A stretch of DNA of 33,174 nucleotides, taken from Candidatus Woesearchaeota archaeon (GTDB lineage Archaea; Nanobdellota; Nanobdellia; Woesearchaeales; GW2011-AR4). Position numbers and translations under genes: made by a program. The notes under the pieces were generated by a model, which saw only the letters and a program-made list of their open reading frames with translations, was not told the origin of the DNA and did no database searches. Below, piece by piece: positions 21,557 through 30,342 of the stretch. Numbering within the stretch: the stretch's first letter is position 1; every line of letters begins with the position of its first letter. Location: contig NYYQ01000032.1 in NCBI GenBank assembly GCA_002686855.1, positions 1-33,174 on the forward strand, read 5' to 3'.

Positions 21557-22861
21557 ATGGGTTTAACATCTAGGATGAGTCTTGGAACTATGAATGTTCA
21601 TACTGACCATTTTTTTGGTCCAAGTACTGACAAGTACATAATTTCAAGAGGTTCTCCTGGTAAATTTGATCCTGGACCTGCTCCTTCTTTTTGGTTTAAG
21701 AACTTATGCAGTGCGAATACCCGGGAAGCATTAATGTCTAATTCATTGACAGTATATGCTACTAATGATAATCATAAGTTCAGGATTGTAACTTCTGGTG
21801 GTCAATATGAGGTTGGAAGAGGAGATATTGGACCTTGCCCTCAGGTGGAATATCTTTCAAGGAATTTTTTAAGATGGAAAGCTGCAGGAGAAAGTCCAGA
21901 AAATGCTATAGCATATTCTAAGTCCCGTAAGTTCAAGGAATTTGTTGTTGCACGCCATGAAAGACCAGCAAGTTCTATTGCAGACTCTAATGTTGGAAAA
22001 TATGTTACTGATGTATATTATGATGGCCCTATTAATGAATTTGGAATAAACTTATCAAGAGCTGCAACATTAAGACAGCAAAGGGGTATCTATGAAGCAA
22101 GCACTGTGGGGAAAGAATTGGCTTCTCTAAAATGGAGGGGAGAAGAAATCAGATATTTTGGCGTGACATCAAAAAAATGGGCTGTTTATTCTATTGGCAG
22201 GCTTAAAAATGGCAGTATTGGGCTTTTCATTGGCAGGGATTCTATTCAACAGCTTTCAAAATGGGCTGATTTTTATAATGTTTCTCTAGAGGATATGATA
22301 AATGCAGCGCATGGAGAAGAAGCTATGCATCTTTATAGGAATTCATTTGATAAAAGCTTAAGCAGAATTTCAGATAGGGTTGAGGAAGAGGCAGTTACTA
22401 AACTAGAACTATACCAATTTTATTTAAGATTGGCTGAAGGCGCTGAAGGCAATGAAGCATTAAAACAAAACTATCTTAGAATAGCTAGGCATATAATGCA
22501 TGATTTAGAGACAGTTGATAGGTATAGGAAACACTATACATCGAAAAACAAGGCTAATATTGAAAATCTAACAAACGATTTAATAGAAGAAGCTCATGCT
22601 CAAGGTTTGGAAACAGCAGAAGAAGTCTCCGAATATGTATCAAACAGATTAAGTGAAATAGCATCAGAAACAGGAGAAAGTGTGCTCGAAGAGGCAGTAA
22701 ATGAAGATAGTGAAATTTCTGAAGAAGGGATTGAAGATGGTGATGATTCTGGAAGTGAAGAAGCAGCAAATGATGATAATGAAGCTGCTAATGGTAATGA
22801 AGCAGAACAGTCAGACTCTGAGCCAGAAACAGAATCAGCAGCAGGAGAAGCATCAGAATAA
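21557..22861 (+). CDS. Unknown protein with very acidic C-terminal tail
   Basis: A 434-residue protein with no signal peptide. The N-terminal 250 residues form an unrecognised globular domain with strands such as F-R-I-V-T-S-G-G-Q-Y-E-V-G-R-G and I-G-L-F-I-G-R-D-S. A helical region around 250-330 includes H-G-E-E-A-M-H, a His-x2-Glu-like cluster followed by further acidic helices (L-E-L-Y-Q-F-Y-L-R-L-A-E-G-A), recalling but not proving a di-metal four-helix fold. The final 60 residues are almost entirely Glu, Asp, Ser, Ala and Asn, probably disordered. It has its own promoter and a possible ribosome-binding site. Function unknown. Confidence 0.65.
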   Translation: MGLTSRMSLGTMNVHTDHFFGPSTDKYIISRGSPGKFDPGPAPSFWFKNLCSANTREALMSNSLTVYATNDNHKFRIVTSGGQYEVGRGDIGPCPQVEYLSRNFLRWKAAGESPENAIAYSKSRKFKEFVVARHERPASSIADSNVGKYVTDVYYDGPINEFGINLSRAATLRQQRGIYEASTVGKELASLKWRGEEIRYFGVTSKKWAVYSIGRLKNGSIGLFIGRDSIQQLSKWADFYNVSLEDMINAAHGEEAMHLYRNSFDKSLSRISDRVEEEAVTKLELYQFYLRLAEGAEGNEALKQNYLRIARHIMHDLETVDRYRKHYTSKNKANIENLTNDLIEEAHAQGLETAEEVSEYVSNRLSEIASETGESVLEEAVNEDSEISEEGIEDGDDSGSEEAANDDNEAANGNEAEQSDSEPETESAAGEASE

Positions 22862-23707
22862 TCACAAACTGCTTAATTTCTTAACAACAATAACAAAATA
22901 AATCTTGCTCCAGGCAAAAATCAATAGCATTAATATTAACCCAATAAATAGCAAAAATAAATTTATTTCTACTAAATAAGAGATTAATACTAAAGACAAT
23001 ATTATTAAAATTATAATTATCAGATAAGAAACTATTATTGAAATAAAATTCCTTGTTCCTATTCTAAATGTTTTTTTTACTAAGGTTTTGAATTCTTCAA
23101 TTTTAAATTTATTGAGTAATGGTATGACAATGTAAATAAAATAAATGGCTATTATTGCAACTATAAGCAAAGGTATAAAATTTGCTGGCTGGGTTGATAA
23201 AAAACCGCTGAAAGAAATATTTAAGAAATTATATGCAAATATGAATAATGACAAAGATAAGATCAAGGATACTATGAAAAATCTTGGCAGGTATGATAAG
23301 ATGTTTTTTAATGAGAACAATTTTTTATTCTTTTCGAGAATGTTTGAGGCAAAGTACCATATTAATCCATTGATTATTGTGAAGATGATAAAAATATAAA
23401 ATAAAAGGAATAATAGGTTTTTTTTCATTGCTTCATAATTCCTGCTTATTAATAATGGATTTTCTCCAAGAGGGTTTTTTTGCTGCAAAACATCAAATTT
23501 AGCTTTTTCAACATCTAGATTCAATGCATCCATATACTGCATAATTTCAACAGTGCTTTCCAATATCTTTGAAACATAGAACGAACTGACTATTAAAATT
23601 AAAAAGAAAAATAAAATTTGAAGGATAAATATTAATAAAAATATTTTTTTGTTTTTTGATATAGCTAAAAAAGATTCTTTTAATGAATTTGTTATTATGG
23701 AAGGCAT
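22862..23707 (-). CDS. Polytopic membrane protein, last gene of the surface operon
   Basis: A 281-residue protein from the ATG at 23707. A start nine codons upstream (23734) would overlap the previous gene by 17 nt, whereas 23707 lies 10 nt after its stop with GGAG upstream; I prefer 23707. About six hydrophobic segments (near residues 20-45, 95-120, 145-170, 175-205, 230-255 and 255-275). No signature of a known transporter. A paralogue is truncated at the right edge of the window (32776-33174), matching in the motif I-x-P-L-L-N-K-F...K-K-T-F-R-I-G-T and the following helix. It may help assemble or export the large surface protein encoded just upstream. Confidence 0.7.
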   Translation of the reverse strand: MPSIITNSLKESFLAISKNKKIFLLIFILQILFFFLILIVSSFYVSKILESTVEIMQYMDALNLDVEKAKFDVLQQKNPLGENPLLISRNYEAMKKNLLFLLFYIFIIFTIINGLIWYFASNILEKNKKLFSLKNILSYLPRFFIVSLILSLSLFIFAYNFLNISFSGFLSTQPANFIPLLIVAIIAIYFIYIVIPLLNKFKIEEFKTLVKKTFRIGTRNFISIIVSYLIIIILIILSLVLISYLVEINLFLLFIGLILMLLIFAWSKIYFVIVVKKLSSL

Positions 23708-23717
23708 TTTATTGATT

Positions 23718-26700
23718 TTACTCCCAGTAACCACAGCACACTAAACCCTTCTCTTCTGGACAGCTTACAGTTTGAGGATTTATTCTTATTGACCTATCGC
23801 ATGTGCTGGTTGCTTCACATTTTCCCACTCTATTAAATTGTTGCCCATCACCTGGGCCGCATCTTACTGTAAATTCTTCTTCTTTTTCAGTTCTTTGGCC
23901 CATATCATCATGGGCTTCAATATTAATTTTATATTCTCCTGCTTGGTAATCAGTTAGTTTTATATCATCAAATAACTTGTTATTAATTGTTATAGTGCAT
24001 TTTATTTCTTTTTTGTCATTGGCTTTGCAATCTTTGTTATATTTATCTAATTCTTTTCCCTGTCCTTGTGGAGGAACAAGCCAATATTGTATTTGATTAA
24101 GCTTTTTATCTTTTCCTTCTTTATTTTCTCCCTGCGCAGCAACAGTGACTGTTAATCCTATTTCATCATTTTCCGGGTTTAAATATCTTTTATCATCAAA
24201 TTTAAAATCTATTTCAGGAGGCATTATTTCTTCTGCTTCAGTTCTTACTTGAAGAATGATCTTTTCTTTTTGCTCTCTGCCCTGATACTCTATCACTTTG
24301 CTTTTTTCATAAGTTTTGCAATTATTGGAGCCTTCATTTGCTTCGTATAATGACAGCCATAAATTCCAATTCTCAGAGCCTCCTTTTCTTGGCAATGTAA
24401 CTCTATATTCAATTTCTTCTAACTTATCATTAAATCCAACATTTTCTATCTTGAACTTTATTTTTTTATTTAGCAACTCAACAACTGGTTCACCACCTTC
24501 AAATGTCAGACTTCCAATTAGTTTAATTTGTTCACCACCTATTTTTATTTTATCTACACTATTTTCTCCTAAATCTATTCCATTAATACCATCTGCATTA
24601 ATGAACTTAAGTGTTGTCGAATAACCCCACTCATCATTCTCTGTGATAAATTCATGTTCTAATTTTAAATTTTCTATTAATTCTTTACAGTCTTTATCTT
24701 TAATCTTATTTTCATTTATTCTTGAATCTCCACAACCATATGGTTCAATCTCTGGTTTTGATTTGGATCTTGCAAACTCTAATTTATCTATTATTTCTTT
24801 TTCATAAGTGTACTTTCCATCAAAGTCTATGCGGATTACCTTAGGTTTATCAACTTTACTTTCCCCTTTTTTTTCTTTGTCAACACTAACTACCAGGCAT
24901 TTTAGACCTGAATCCTGGCTTTTGCGGACATCAACCTTTAATTTTAAAGGCTTGCCTATGAATACGGACACTTTTTTCTTTTCCGGCTTTTTATCATTTA
25001 TTTCAATGTCTAACATGTTTGCTATTCCTTTTGTGTTAAAGAAGCTTAGGCCTCCACTGCATTCAAATTCACCAGACTCTACATTCGCATGACACCCAGT
25101 TATGTCTCTTACACTTTTGTCTCTTAGGGGAAAATAAAAGATACCATCTTCATGTCCCGGAGGGAAGCATGTTTTTCTTGAATCTCCTCTCAGCTTTCTG
25201 TCAGGAGTTAATTTAATCTTAAGATGGTCGTATCTGTAAAAAGAAGGAATAATCTTGTTTTCACTGCCCTGTATAAATTGGTTTTGCTTTATTTTTCCTC
25301 TTGAGTTAAATAGTCTTGCTGTTTGTTCTTGGGTTAGTTTGCTATTTAAGCAATCACAATTACTTCCGTCTGGAGAGTTCACAGCGTCACAGCGAATTCC
25401 TTTTGTAGCTAAGCCAACAGAAGATAGAGGATCAATAAATTCCCCTTCACGCTCAAGCTCATTTCTGGTTACGCATGAAAGATCAACAGTATATTTTTCT
25501 AGATCACATCCTGGGTTTATTATCCATGATGCGCTATAATCATATCTTGCTTTATTATTAGTTGGGTCAATTGTCAGGTATTCTCTTGTTCCTGTTGTTG
25601 CTTGCACAACACTTGCGAATGTTTGCGAATAAGCGGCATCAATAACATTTTGCAAGGTAAGGTCCCAATCATAACCAAAAGCTGCTAAACATAGTTTTCT
25701 TGCGACTTCTCCTGTACTGGCTCCAATAAGGTTGTTCAGTTCTGCGTTTCCATATTCTTCTGTAAGCTCTGATTGTGTATCAGCAACGCTCTGGAATACA
25801 CTTTTGAAGCCACCTCCTACAGTTCCAAAGAAGTCCTCTTCTCTGCTCATGCCAAGAGAGAAAGGCGAGCATGAATTGGAAAAAGCGCTTATGACCTGCC
25901 ATATGCTTGAGCATACATATCTGGTAAATATTTCCCTGCATGCTAATGCATCTGAAGTTCCTGTTTCCCTTATATCTATCAAGCATCTGCCTAAAGCGCT
26001 CTGGAAATTATTTATCATAACAAGCCTTTGTTGGATACCACCAATGTTTGCGCATTGGAATGCAGCAATATGCTCTTGTCTCGAGTCTATTGTAACCAGG
26101 TCTCCAGTTTCTCCTTTTGGGACATTAGCATCATAAAACCAATTGTCCTGCCCAAAACATGCTGTGAAATCTCTGCCTTCTATGTACCTGTAGGGGTTAT
26201 ATTTTGTGTGGACTGCGGTTTCTTTACCTTCTTCTGCTTTTGATTTAGTTGTATAGCCTTCTTTCCAGTATCTATATGACCATTTCATGTCTGCAAATCC
26301 TGTTTTTGTGTCTGCGTCTTTTTTAGGGCATTCTTCTGATTTGCCTTTTGACTGGAATGCGCAATCTTTTTTACCTTCTTCTGCTTCTGGATTTTTATAT
26401 GGATTTATATCTTCCCAATCATAATAAATACTTGGAGGCTCATCTTCTACATTGATGCAGCAGCATTCATACCTTGATTTTGGGTCATTGCTTACTACAC
26501 TCTCACTTCTAAGGGCATTTCTCACATCACTAGGAGCTTTATCTGCTTTGTAAAAGCAATCTTGAGTATATCCACTAGGTGTTGCTTTACTTATATCCTC
26601 TTTGCCTCCTTTTGTTTTGGGTAAATTTACGCAATTATTTTTTGGTATGCATGACCACCATTCTTTCTTACTGGATTTGACGCTTTTTTTCTTATTCCCA

Positions 26701-29700
26701 TAATAAGTTAAGTCTTTTCCTTCTAATCCACAAACTTCTCTGCATGTTTTTGGTTGATAAGTTAGGTATTGGGTTTCTGTCTGCTTGATGACATAACCTA
26801 CCGTTTTTTTACTATTACCTGCCGTGTATCTCACATTATATAAATCGTTGACTCCTACAGGCCCTCCTAATTTATATAGAACTCTTTCTTTACCTGGCTG
26901 TTCTTGTACCTCAAGACAAGTATCTTCTAAGCCATAACGATCTGGTTTTATTTCATATTCTTCTTTTGCAATTGTTCTGCATTTTACTGCTCTTAATGGC
27001 TGGCCTCTAACATTTTCATCAGTAGCACAAGTCTGGCCTTCAAGAACCCTGTTAAATATTTTTTTATCTTCCAGTCCTTCTGTCCATGCTGAAGGTGTCT
27101 TGTGTCCAAAAACCCTGTCGCATGTAAATCTGTAATAGCCGTACATGTCTGCTTCTCTTTCCCAAGCATCCGCTACATTTGGGAAGCATCTTTCAAGGTC
27201 TTTATCGCTGAAATCCTTTAGATTTATTTCGCCAAGCGATCCCAGTATTAGCTCCTTTAGTTCTTCTCCAGTAGCTTCGGAAGAAATGCCTTTTTTGGCA
27301 ATACTTAAAGCAACCTTGTTGCAATAATCTTTATCTTCACTATTCTTTGGCTTAAAGTCTAGGTTTAGGTCATTAATATCAATGCCTGTCAGCTTTTTGG
27401 CAGCAAACGTATTTTCTTCAAAGAAGGTAATGAATCTTCTGTGGATCTGGATTGCGAACCTTATCATGAAGCTTGAGACACATCCAAATGCAGCATATTC
27501 AAGGACTTTGGTTACTTGTGTGTTGACTTTGTTTATTGTTTCTACCGAATCCCTGAGGAAATCAACAAGATCATACAAAACCCAGTCAGGCAATACTTTT
27601 CTAGGATCTATAAGGCTGTTATCCAGGACATATGTTACCTCATGGCAGGTTCTTTGTACTTCTTTTACCTCTTTTCCATCAACATCATGGGTGTATTGTA
27701 TTACAAATTTCATTGGAAAAGTAAGCTCATTACTTACAGAGTTAAAGAAATTCTTCCAGTCATTTTGCAGGAACCGGTCCATGCCTTCTGCCCTGTTTAG
27801 TTGGATACTGGTATAGGATACAGTGCCGTCATCATTAACTATTGTAGTGCCACTGGAAGGCATTATCTGGCAGCTTATGTTGAATCTTTTGTCACCTAAA
27901 AGCTCTTTTCCAGAACAGGCCCTGCTTATACTCATACCTGTTACTTTTCCATCTTCGCCTCTGCCAATATAAGAATAGTTAATGAAAAAATTAATGATTT
28001 CCTTGTTTTCAGCCAATCTTTGCGGGCTGATCAATGCAGGGCTTTGGTATTCTGTTAATGGTATTACATCCCAGCTCTGATTTCCAGACCAACATGTTCC
28101 AATCTGTAGTTTATGCTCCTTTGCATTTCTTAAACCAACTTCGTCAGTAGCTATGAAAATAAGCCTTGCTTTTCTTTCATCTTTAAATCCTTGTCTCCTG
28201 TCCATTTCGCTTGCAGGAATTTGCGGTATTTTCATGCCTCCGCTTATTGTACTTGTTAAATCAACATCCTCAAATTCAAAATTTCCACTGCTGTCTGCGG
28301 TTGTTGAGAAATCAGCTCCTGTTTTGCAAAATTGTGATCCTCCGAGTTTAAGTGAGCATTTTGCATCTAAGTCTGTCTCTTGTATGCTTGTTAATTTATC
28401 TGACATTGCGGTAATGCTAAAAGACTTGTCTAAAGCTCCAAAAGGTGTTCTGTCTATGAACAAATGCACTTTAGCGTTTGGATCAGTAATGCCTTTTATG
28501 TCAATCTCATTTGCATAGTTTTCAAAAATAAGCTGATTAGATGGGGGGCTAGTTATCTTTATATTTGGTTTTTTTGTGTCAAGCCTTATTGTTTTTTCAA
28601 TCACAACCCTGTTTTTTGCCCTGTCTAAAATTTCTATTACTAGTACATATTTTCCGTCTCTTGAAAGCTTTAGTGATTGTGAAAATGAGGCGCTGGTGTT
28701 GATTGTTGTTGTGGGTTTTACAATGATGAGTTTGTCTATTGGCTGTGGTTTTGGTATGTCAGTTCTTCCATTGGCTGTTTTTGCTGCAGCAGGCTCTGAT
28801 TTATCACTTTCCCTTCCAAATTTATTCACAGCACTTACCCAATAAACATATTCCCTGCCTTTATTTACTAATAAATCTGTATAGGCATTGTATGAGATTG
28901 ATTGGGTGATTGCAATAGGACCTACATCTTTCCTGTATATTATATAATGACTAAAGTCTTCTTCAGTGGTTTCATTCCATTCAAGCTTTATGGAGTCATT
29001 TTTTGCTACAGCTTTTAACCCAATAATTTTTTCTAGTTTTGTATCTGCTCCCAATCTCAAGAAAAAGTTTATGAAAACAAGCTCGTCTACTGTTCCAACA
29101 ACAGTTAAATTCTTTTTTGACGTTGCACCGGGGATTGGGTTTAAAACTACTATGGGCTTTTCTGTGTCAACACTTATGCGGAAAGTACTTTCATTTTTAT
29201 TGCCGGCCTTGTCAATAGCTAATAATTTTATTACATTCTCTTTTTGCAATTGTATATTAAAAAACCGGAAGGTTCCTTCTGATGTCTCTGAGCTGTCTAA
29301 TGCCCTTACTGGAAAGTTCATATCATTGACAAACAGCTTTATCGTTGAAAGTGGTTTTGTTGTTCCGGTAATGTCAATCTGCTTTTTATTGAAGAATTTC
29401 GGTATTTGAGTATCAATCTTTGGAGGGTTTATATCAATTCCAACCTTAAAAGTGGAGACTGATGAATCTATGCAGTTATTGTCCTCGTCGCATGACGTGA
29501 CAACAAAACTATAGGTAGCTTTTTCAAGATTTGCTAAGCTAATGGAATGGTTTTTTACTAAACCTACTGATTTCTTTTCCTTGTCTGATGTTTCCGTATA
29601 ATAATGAACAATTGATGCGCTGTCTTCATTTGTTGACCAGGTTATAGTTGCACCGTCCTCCTTGATATCGATTACTTTAACATTGCTTATTACTGGTTCT

Positions 29701-30341
29701 AAAAGATCCAAGGCCTCTGTTGTAATGGTTATTTCATTGGAATATTGCCCTTCATTTTCAGATGTATCAACAGCTGAAACTTTATATGAGTAAGTTGTTC
29801 CTGGCTCAAGGTTATTGCCAGTAAAAGTCGTGTCTGTTGTATTAAGTATATTTATGTTGTCCCTGTAAATGCTGTAATGGCCTAAATCTGAGGCATCTGA
29901 CTGCTGCCATGATATGGTAATTGAGTTTCTGGTTATGCTTACAATGTCAATTCCTGTTACTTTTTCCGGAGGTGTGTTATCCTTGGTTGTAAAGGAATAA
30001 AATTGTCCATTGTTATTATCAACAACGTACTGGCCATTGATGTTAGATGATTCTATCTCAAAGAAATATGTTGCTTCAGAATCCATGCCTTGTATTAACT
30101 GATTGTGCTCAAAGATATATGTACTATGTCTGGATGAAAATCCCAGATTTTGGTCAGGTCCGTATCTTACATTTCCATCTGCAACCTCATCTGTGAACCA
30201 TTTTATCCTTGCAGAGTTTGAGGTTATGTCTGTTACATCTACATTGGATATGCCAAGAGCATAAACAAAATTTACAGGATATAATATAGTCAGCTCTAGT
30301 AAAAACAATGCAATGAATTGCATTAAAATGGTTTTTTTCAT
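23718..30341 (-). CDS. Giant secreted surface protein with fibronectin type III domains
   Basis: A 2207-residue protein with an N-terminal signal peptide (M-K-K-T...F-V-Y-A-L, cleavage near residue 28). At least four fibronectin type III-like domains are seen: about 30-118 (S-A-R-I-K-W-F-T-D...Y-F-F-E-I), 122-208 (S-I-T-I-S-W...S-Y-K-V-S-A-V-D), 213-300 and 445-525 (K-L-E-W-N-E...Y-V-Y-W-V-S-A-V-N). Between and after them are Ig-like repeats with T-D-P-N-A-K-V and D-x-A-G-N-x-N motifs. The middle and C-terminal parts (about 1000-1900) are Cys rich, as expected for extracellular disulfides, and the tail ends C-P-E-E-K-G-L-V-C-C-G-Y-W-E. No clear membrane anchor in the C terminus. It starts 2 nt after the prepilin-like gene stop. 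A role in adhesion to a host or partner cell is plausible for a DPANN cell but is inference. Confidence 0.85.
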   Translation of the reverse strand: MKKTILMQFIALFLLELTILYPVNFVYALGISNVDVTDITSNSARIKWFTDEVADGNVRYGPDQNLGFSSRHSTYIFEHNQLIQGMDSEATYFFEIESSNINGQYVVDNNNGQFYSFTTKDNTPPEKVTGIDIVSITRNSITISWQQSDASDLGHYSIYRDNINILNTTDTTFTGNNLEPGTTYSYKVSAVDTSENEGQYSNEITITTEALDLLEPVISNVKVIDIKEDGATITWSTNEDSASIVHYYTETSDKEKKSVGLVKNHSISLANLEKATYSFVVTSCDEDNNCIDSSVSTFKVGIDINPPKIDTQIPKFFNKKQIDITGTTKPLSTIKLFVNDMNFPVRALDSSETSEGTFRFFNIQLQKENVIKLLAIDKAGNKNESTFRISVDTEKPIVVLNPIPGATSKKNLTVVGTVDELVFINFFLRLGADTKLEKIIGLKAVAKNDSIKLEWNETTEEDFSHYIIYRKDVGPIAITQSISYNAYTDLLVNKGREYVYWVSAVNKFGRESDKSEPAAAKTANGRTDIPKPQPIDKLIIVKPTTTINTSASFSQSLKLSRDGKYVLVIEILDRAKNRVVIEKTIRLDTKKPNIKITSPPSNQLIFENYANEIDIKGITDPNAKVHLFIDRTPFGALDKSFSITAMSDKLTSIQETDLDAKCSLKLGGSQFCKTGADFSTTADSSGNFEFEDVDLTSTISGGMKIPQIPASEMDRRQGFKDERKARLIFIATDEVGLRNAKEHKLQIGTCWSGNQSWDVIPLTEYQSPALISPQRLAENKEIINFFINYSYIGRGEDGKVTGMSISRACSGKELLGDKRFNISCQIMPSSGTTIVNDDGTVSYTSIQLNRAEGMDRFLQNDWKNFFNSVSNELTFPMKFVIQYTHDVDGKEVKEVQRTCHEVTYVLDNSLIDPRKVLPDWVLYDLVDFLRDSVETINKVNTQVTKVLEYAAFGCVSSFMIRFAIQIHRRFITFFEENTFAAKKLTGIDINDLNLDFKPKNSEDKDYCNKVALSIAKKGISSEATGEELKELILGSLGEINLKDFSDKDLERCFPNVADAWEREADMYGYYRFTCDRVFGHKTPSAWTEGLEDKKIFNRVLEGQTCATDENVRGQPLRAVKCRTIAKEEYEIKPDRYGLEDTCLEVQEQPGKERVLYKLGGPVGVNDLYNVRYTAGNSKKTVGYVIKQTETQYLTYQPKTCREVCGLEGKDLTYYGNKKKSVKSSKKEWWSCIPKNNCVNLPKTKGGKEDISKATPSGYTQDCFYKADKAPSDVRNALRSESVVSNDPKSRYECCCINVEDEPPSIYYDWEDINPYKNPEAEEGKKDCAFQSKGKSEECPKKDADTKTGFADMKWSYRYWKEGYTTKSKAEEGKETAVHTKYNPYRYIEGRDFTACFGQDNWFYDANVPKGETGDLVTIDSRQEHIAAFQCANIGGIQQRLVMINNFQSALGRCLIDIRETGTSDALACREIFTRYVCSSIWQVISAFSNSCSPFSLGMSREEDFFGTVGGGFKSVFQSVADTQSELTEEYGNAELNNLIGASTGEVARKLCLAAFGYDWDLTLQNVIDAAYSQTFASVVQATTGTREYLTIDPTNNKARYDYSASWIINPGCDLEKYTVDLSCVTRNELEREGEFIDPLSSVGLATKGIRCDAVNSPDGSNCDCLNSKLTQEQTARLFNSRGKIKQNQFIQGSENKIIPSFYRYDHLKIKLTPDRKLRGDSRKTCFPPGHEDGIFYFPLRDKSVRDITGCHANVESGEFECSGGLSFFNTKGIANMLDIEINDKKPEKKKVSVFIGKPLKLKVDVRKSQDSGLKCLVVSVDKEKKGESKVDKPKVIRIDFDGKYTYEKEIIDKLEFARSKSKPEIEPYGCGDSRINENKIKDKDCKELIENLKLEHEFITENDEWGYSTTLKFINADGINGIDLGENSVDKIKIGGEQIKLIGSLTFEGGEPVVELLNKKIKFKIENVGFNDKLEEIEYRVTLPRKGGSENWNLWLSLYEANEGSNNCKTYEKSKVIEYQGREQKEKIILQVRTEAEEIMPPEIDFKFDDKRYLNPENDEIGLTVTVAAQGENKEGKDKKLNQIQYWLVPPQGQGKELDKYNKDCKANDKKEIKCTITINNKLFDDIKLTDYQAGEYKINIEAHDDMGQRTEKEEEFTVRCGPGDGQQFNRVGKCEATSTCDRSIRINPQTVSCPEEKGLVCCGYWE

Positions 30342-30342
30342 T

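Noticed and set aside
27382-27816. Several plus-strand ORFs of 90-147 codons inside the giant gene (also at 24316, 25732, 28153 and 28966).
   Set aside because: They are antisense shadows of the 2207-codon gene and have no recognisable products.
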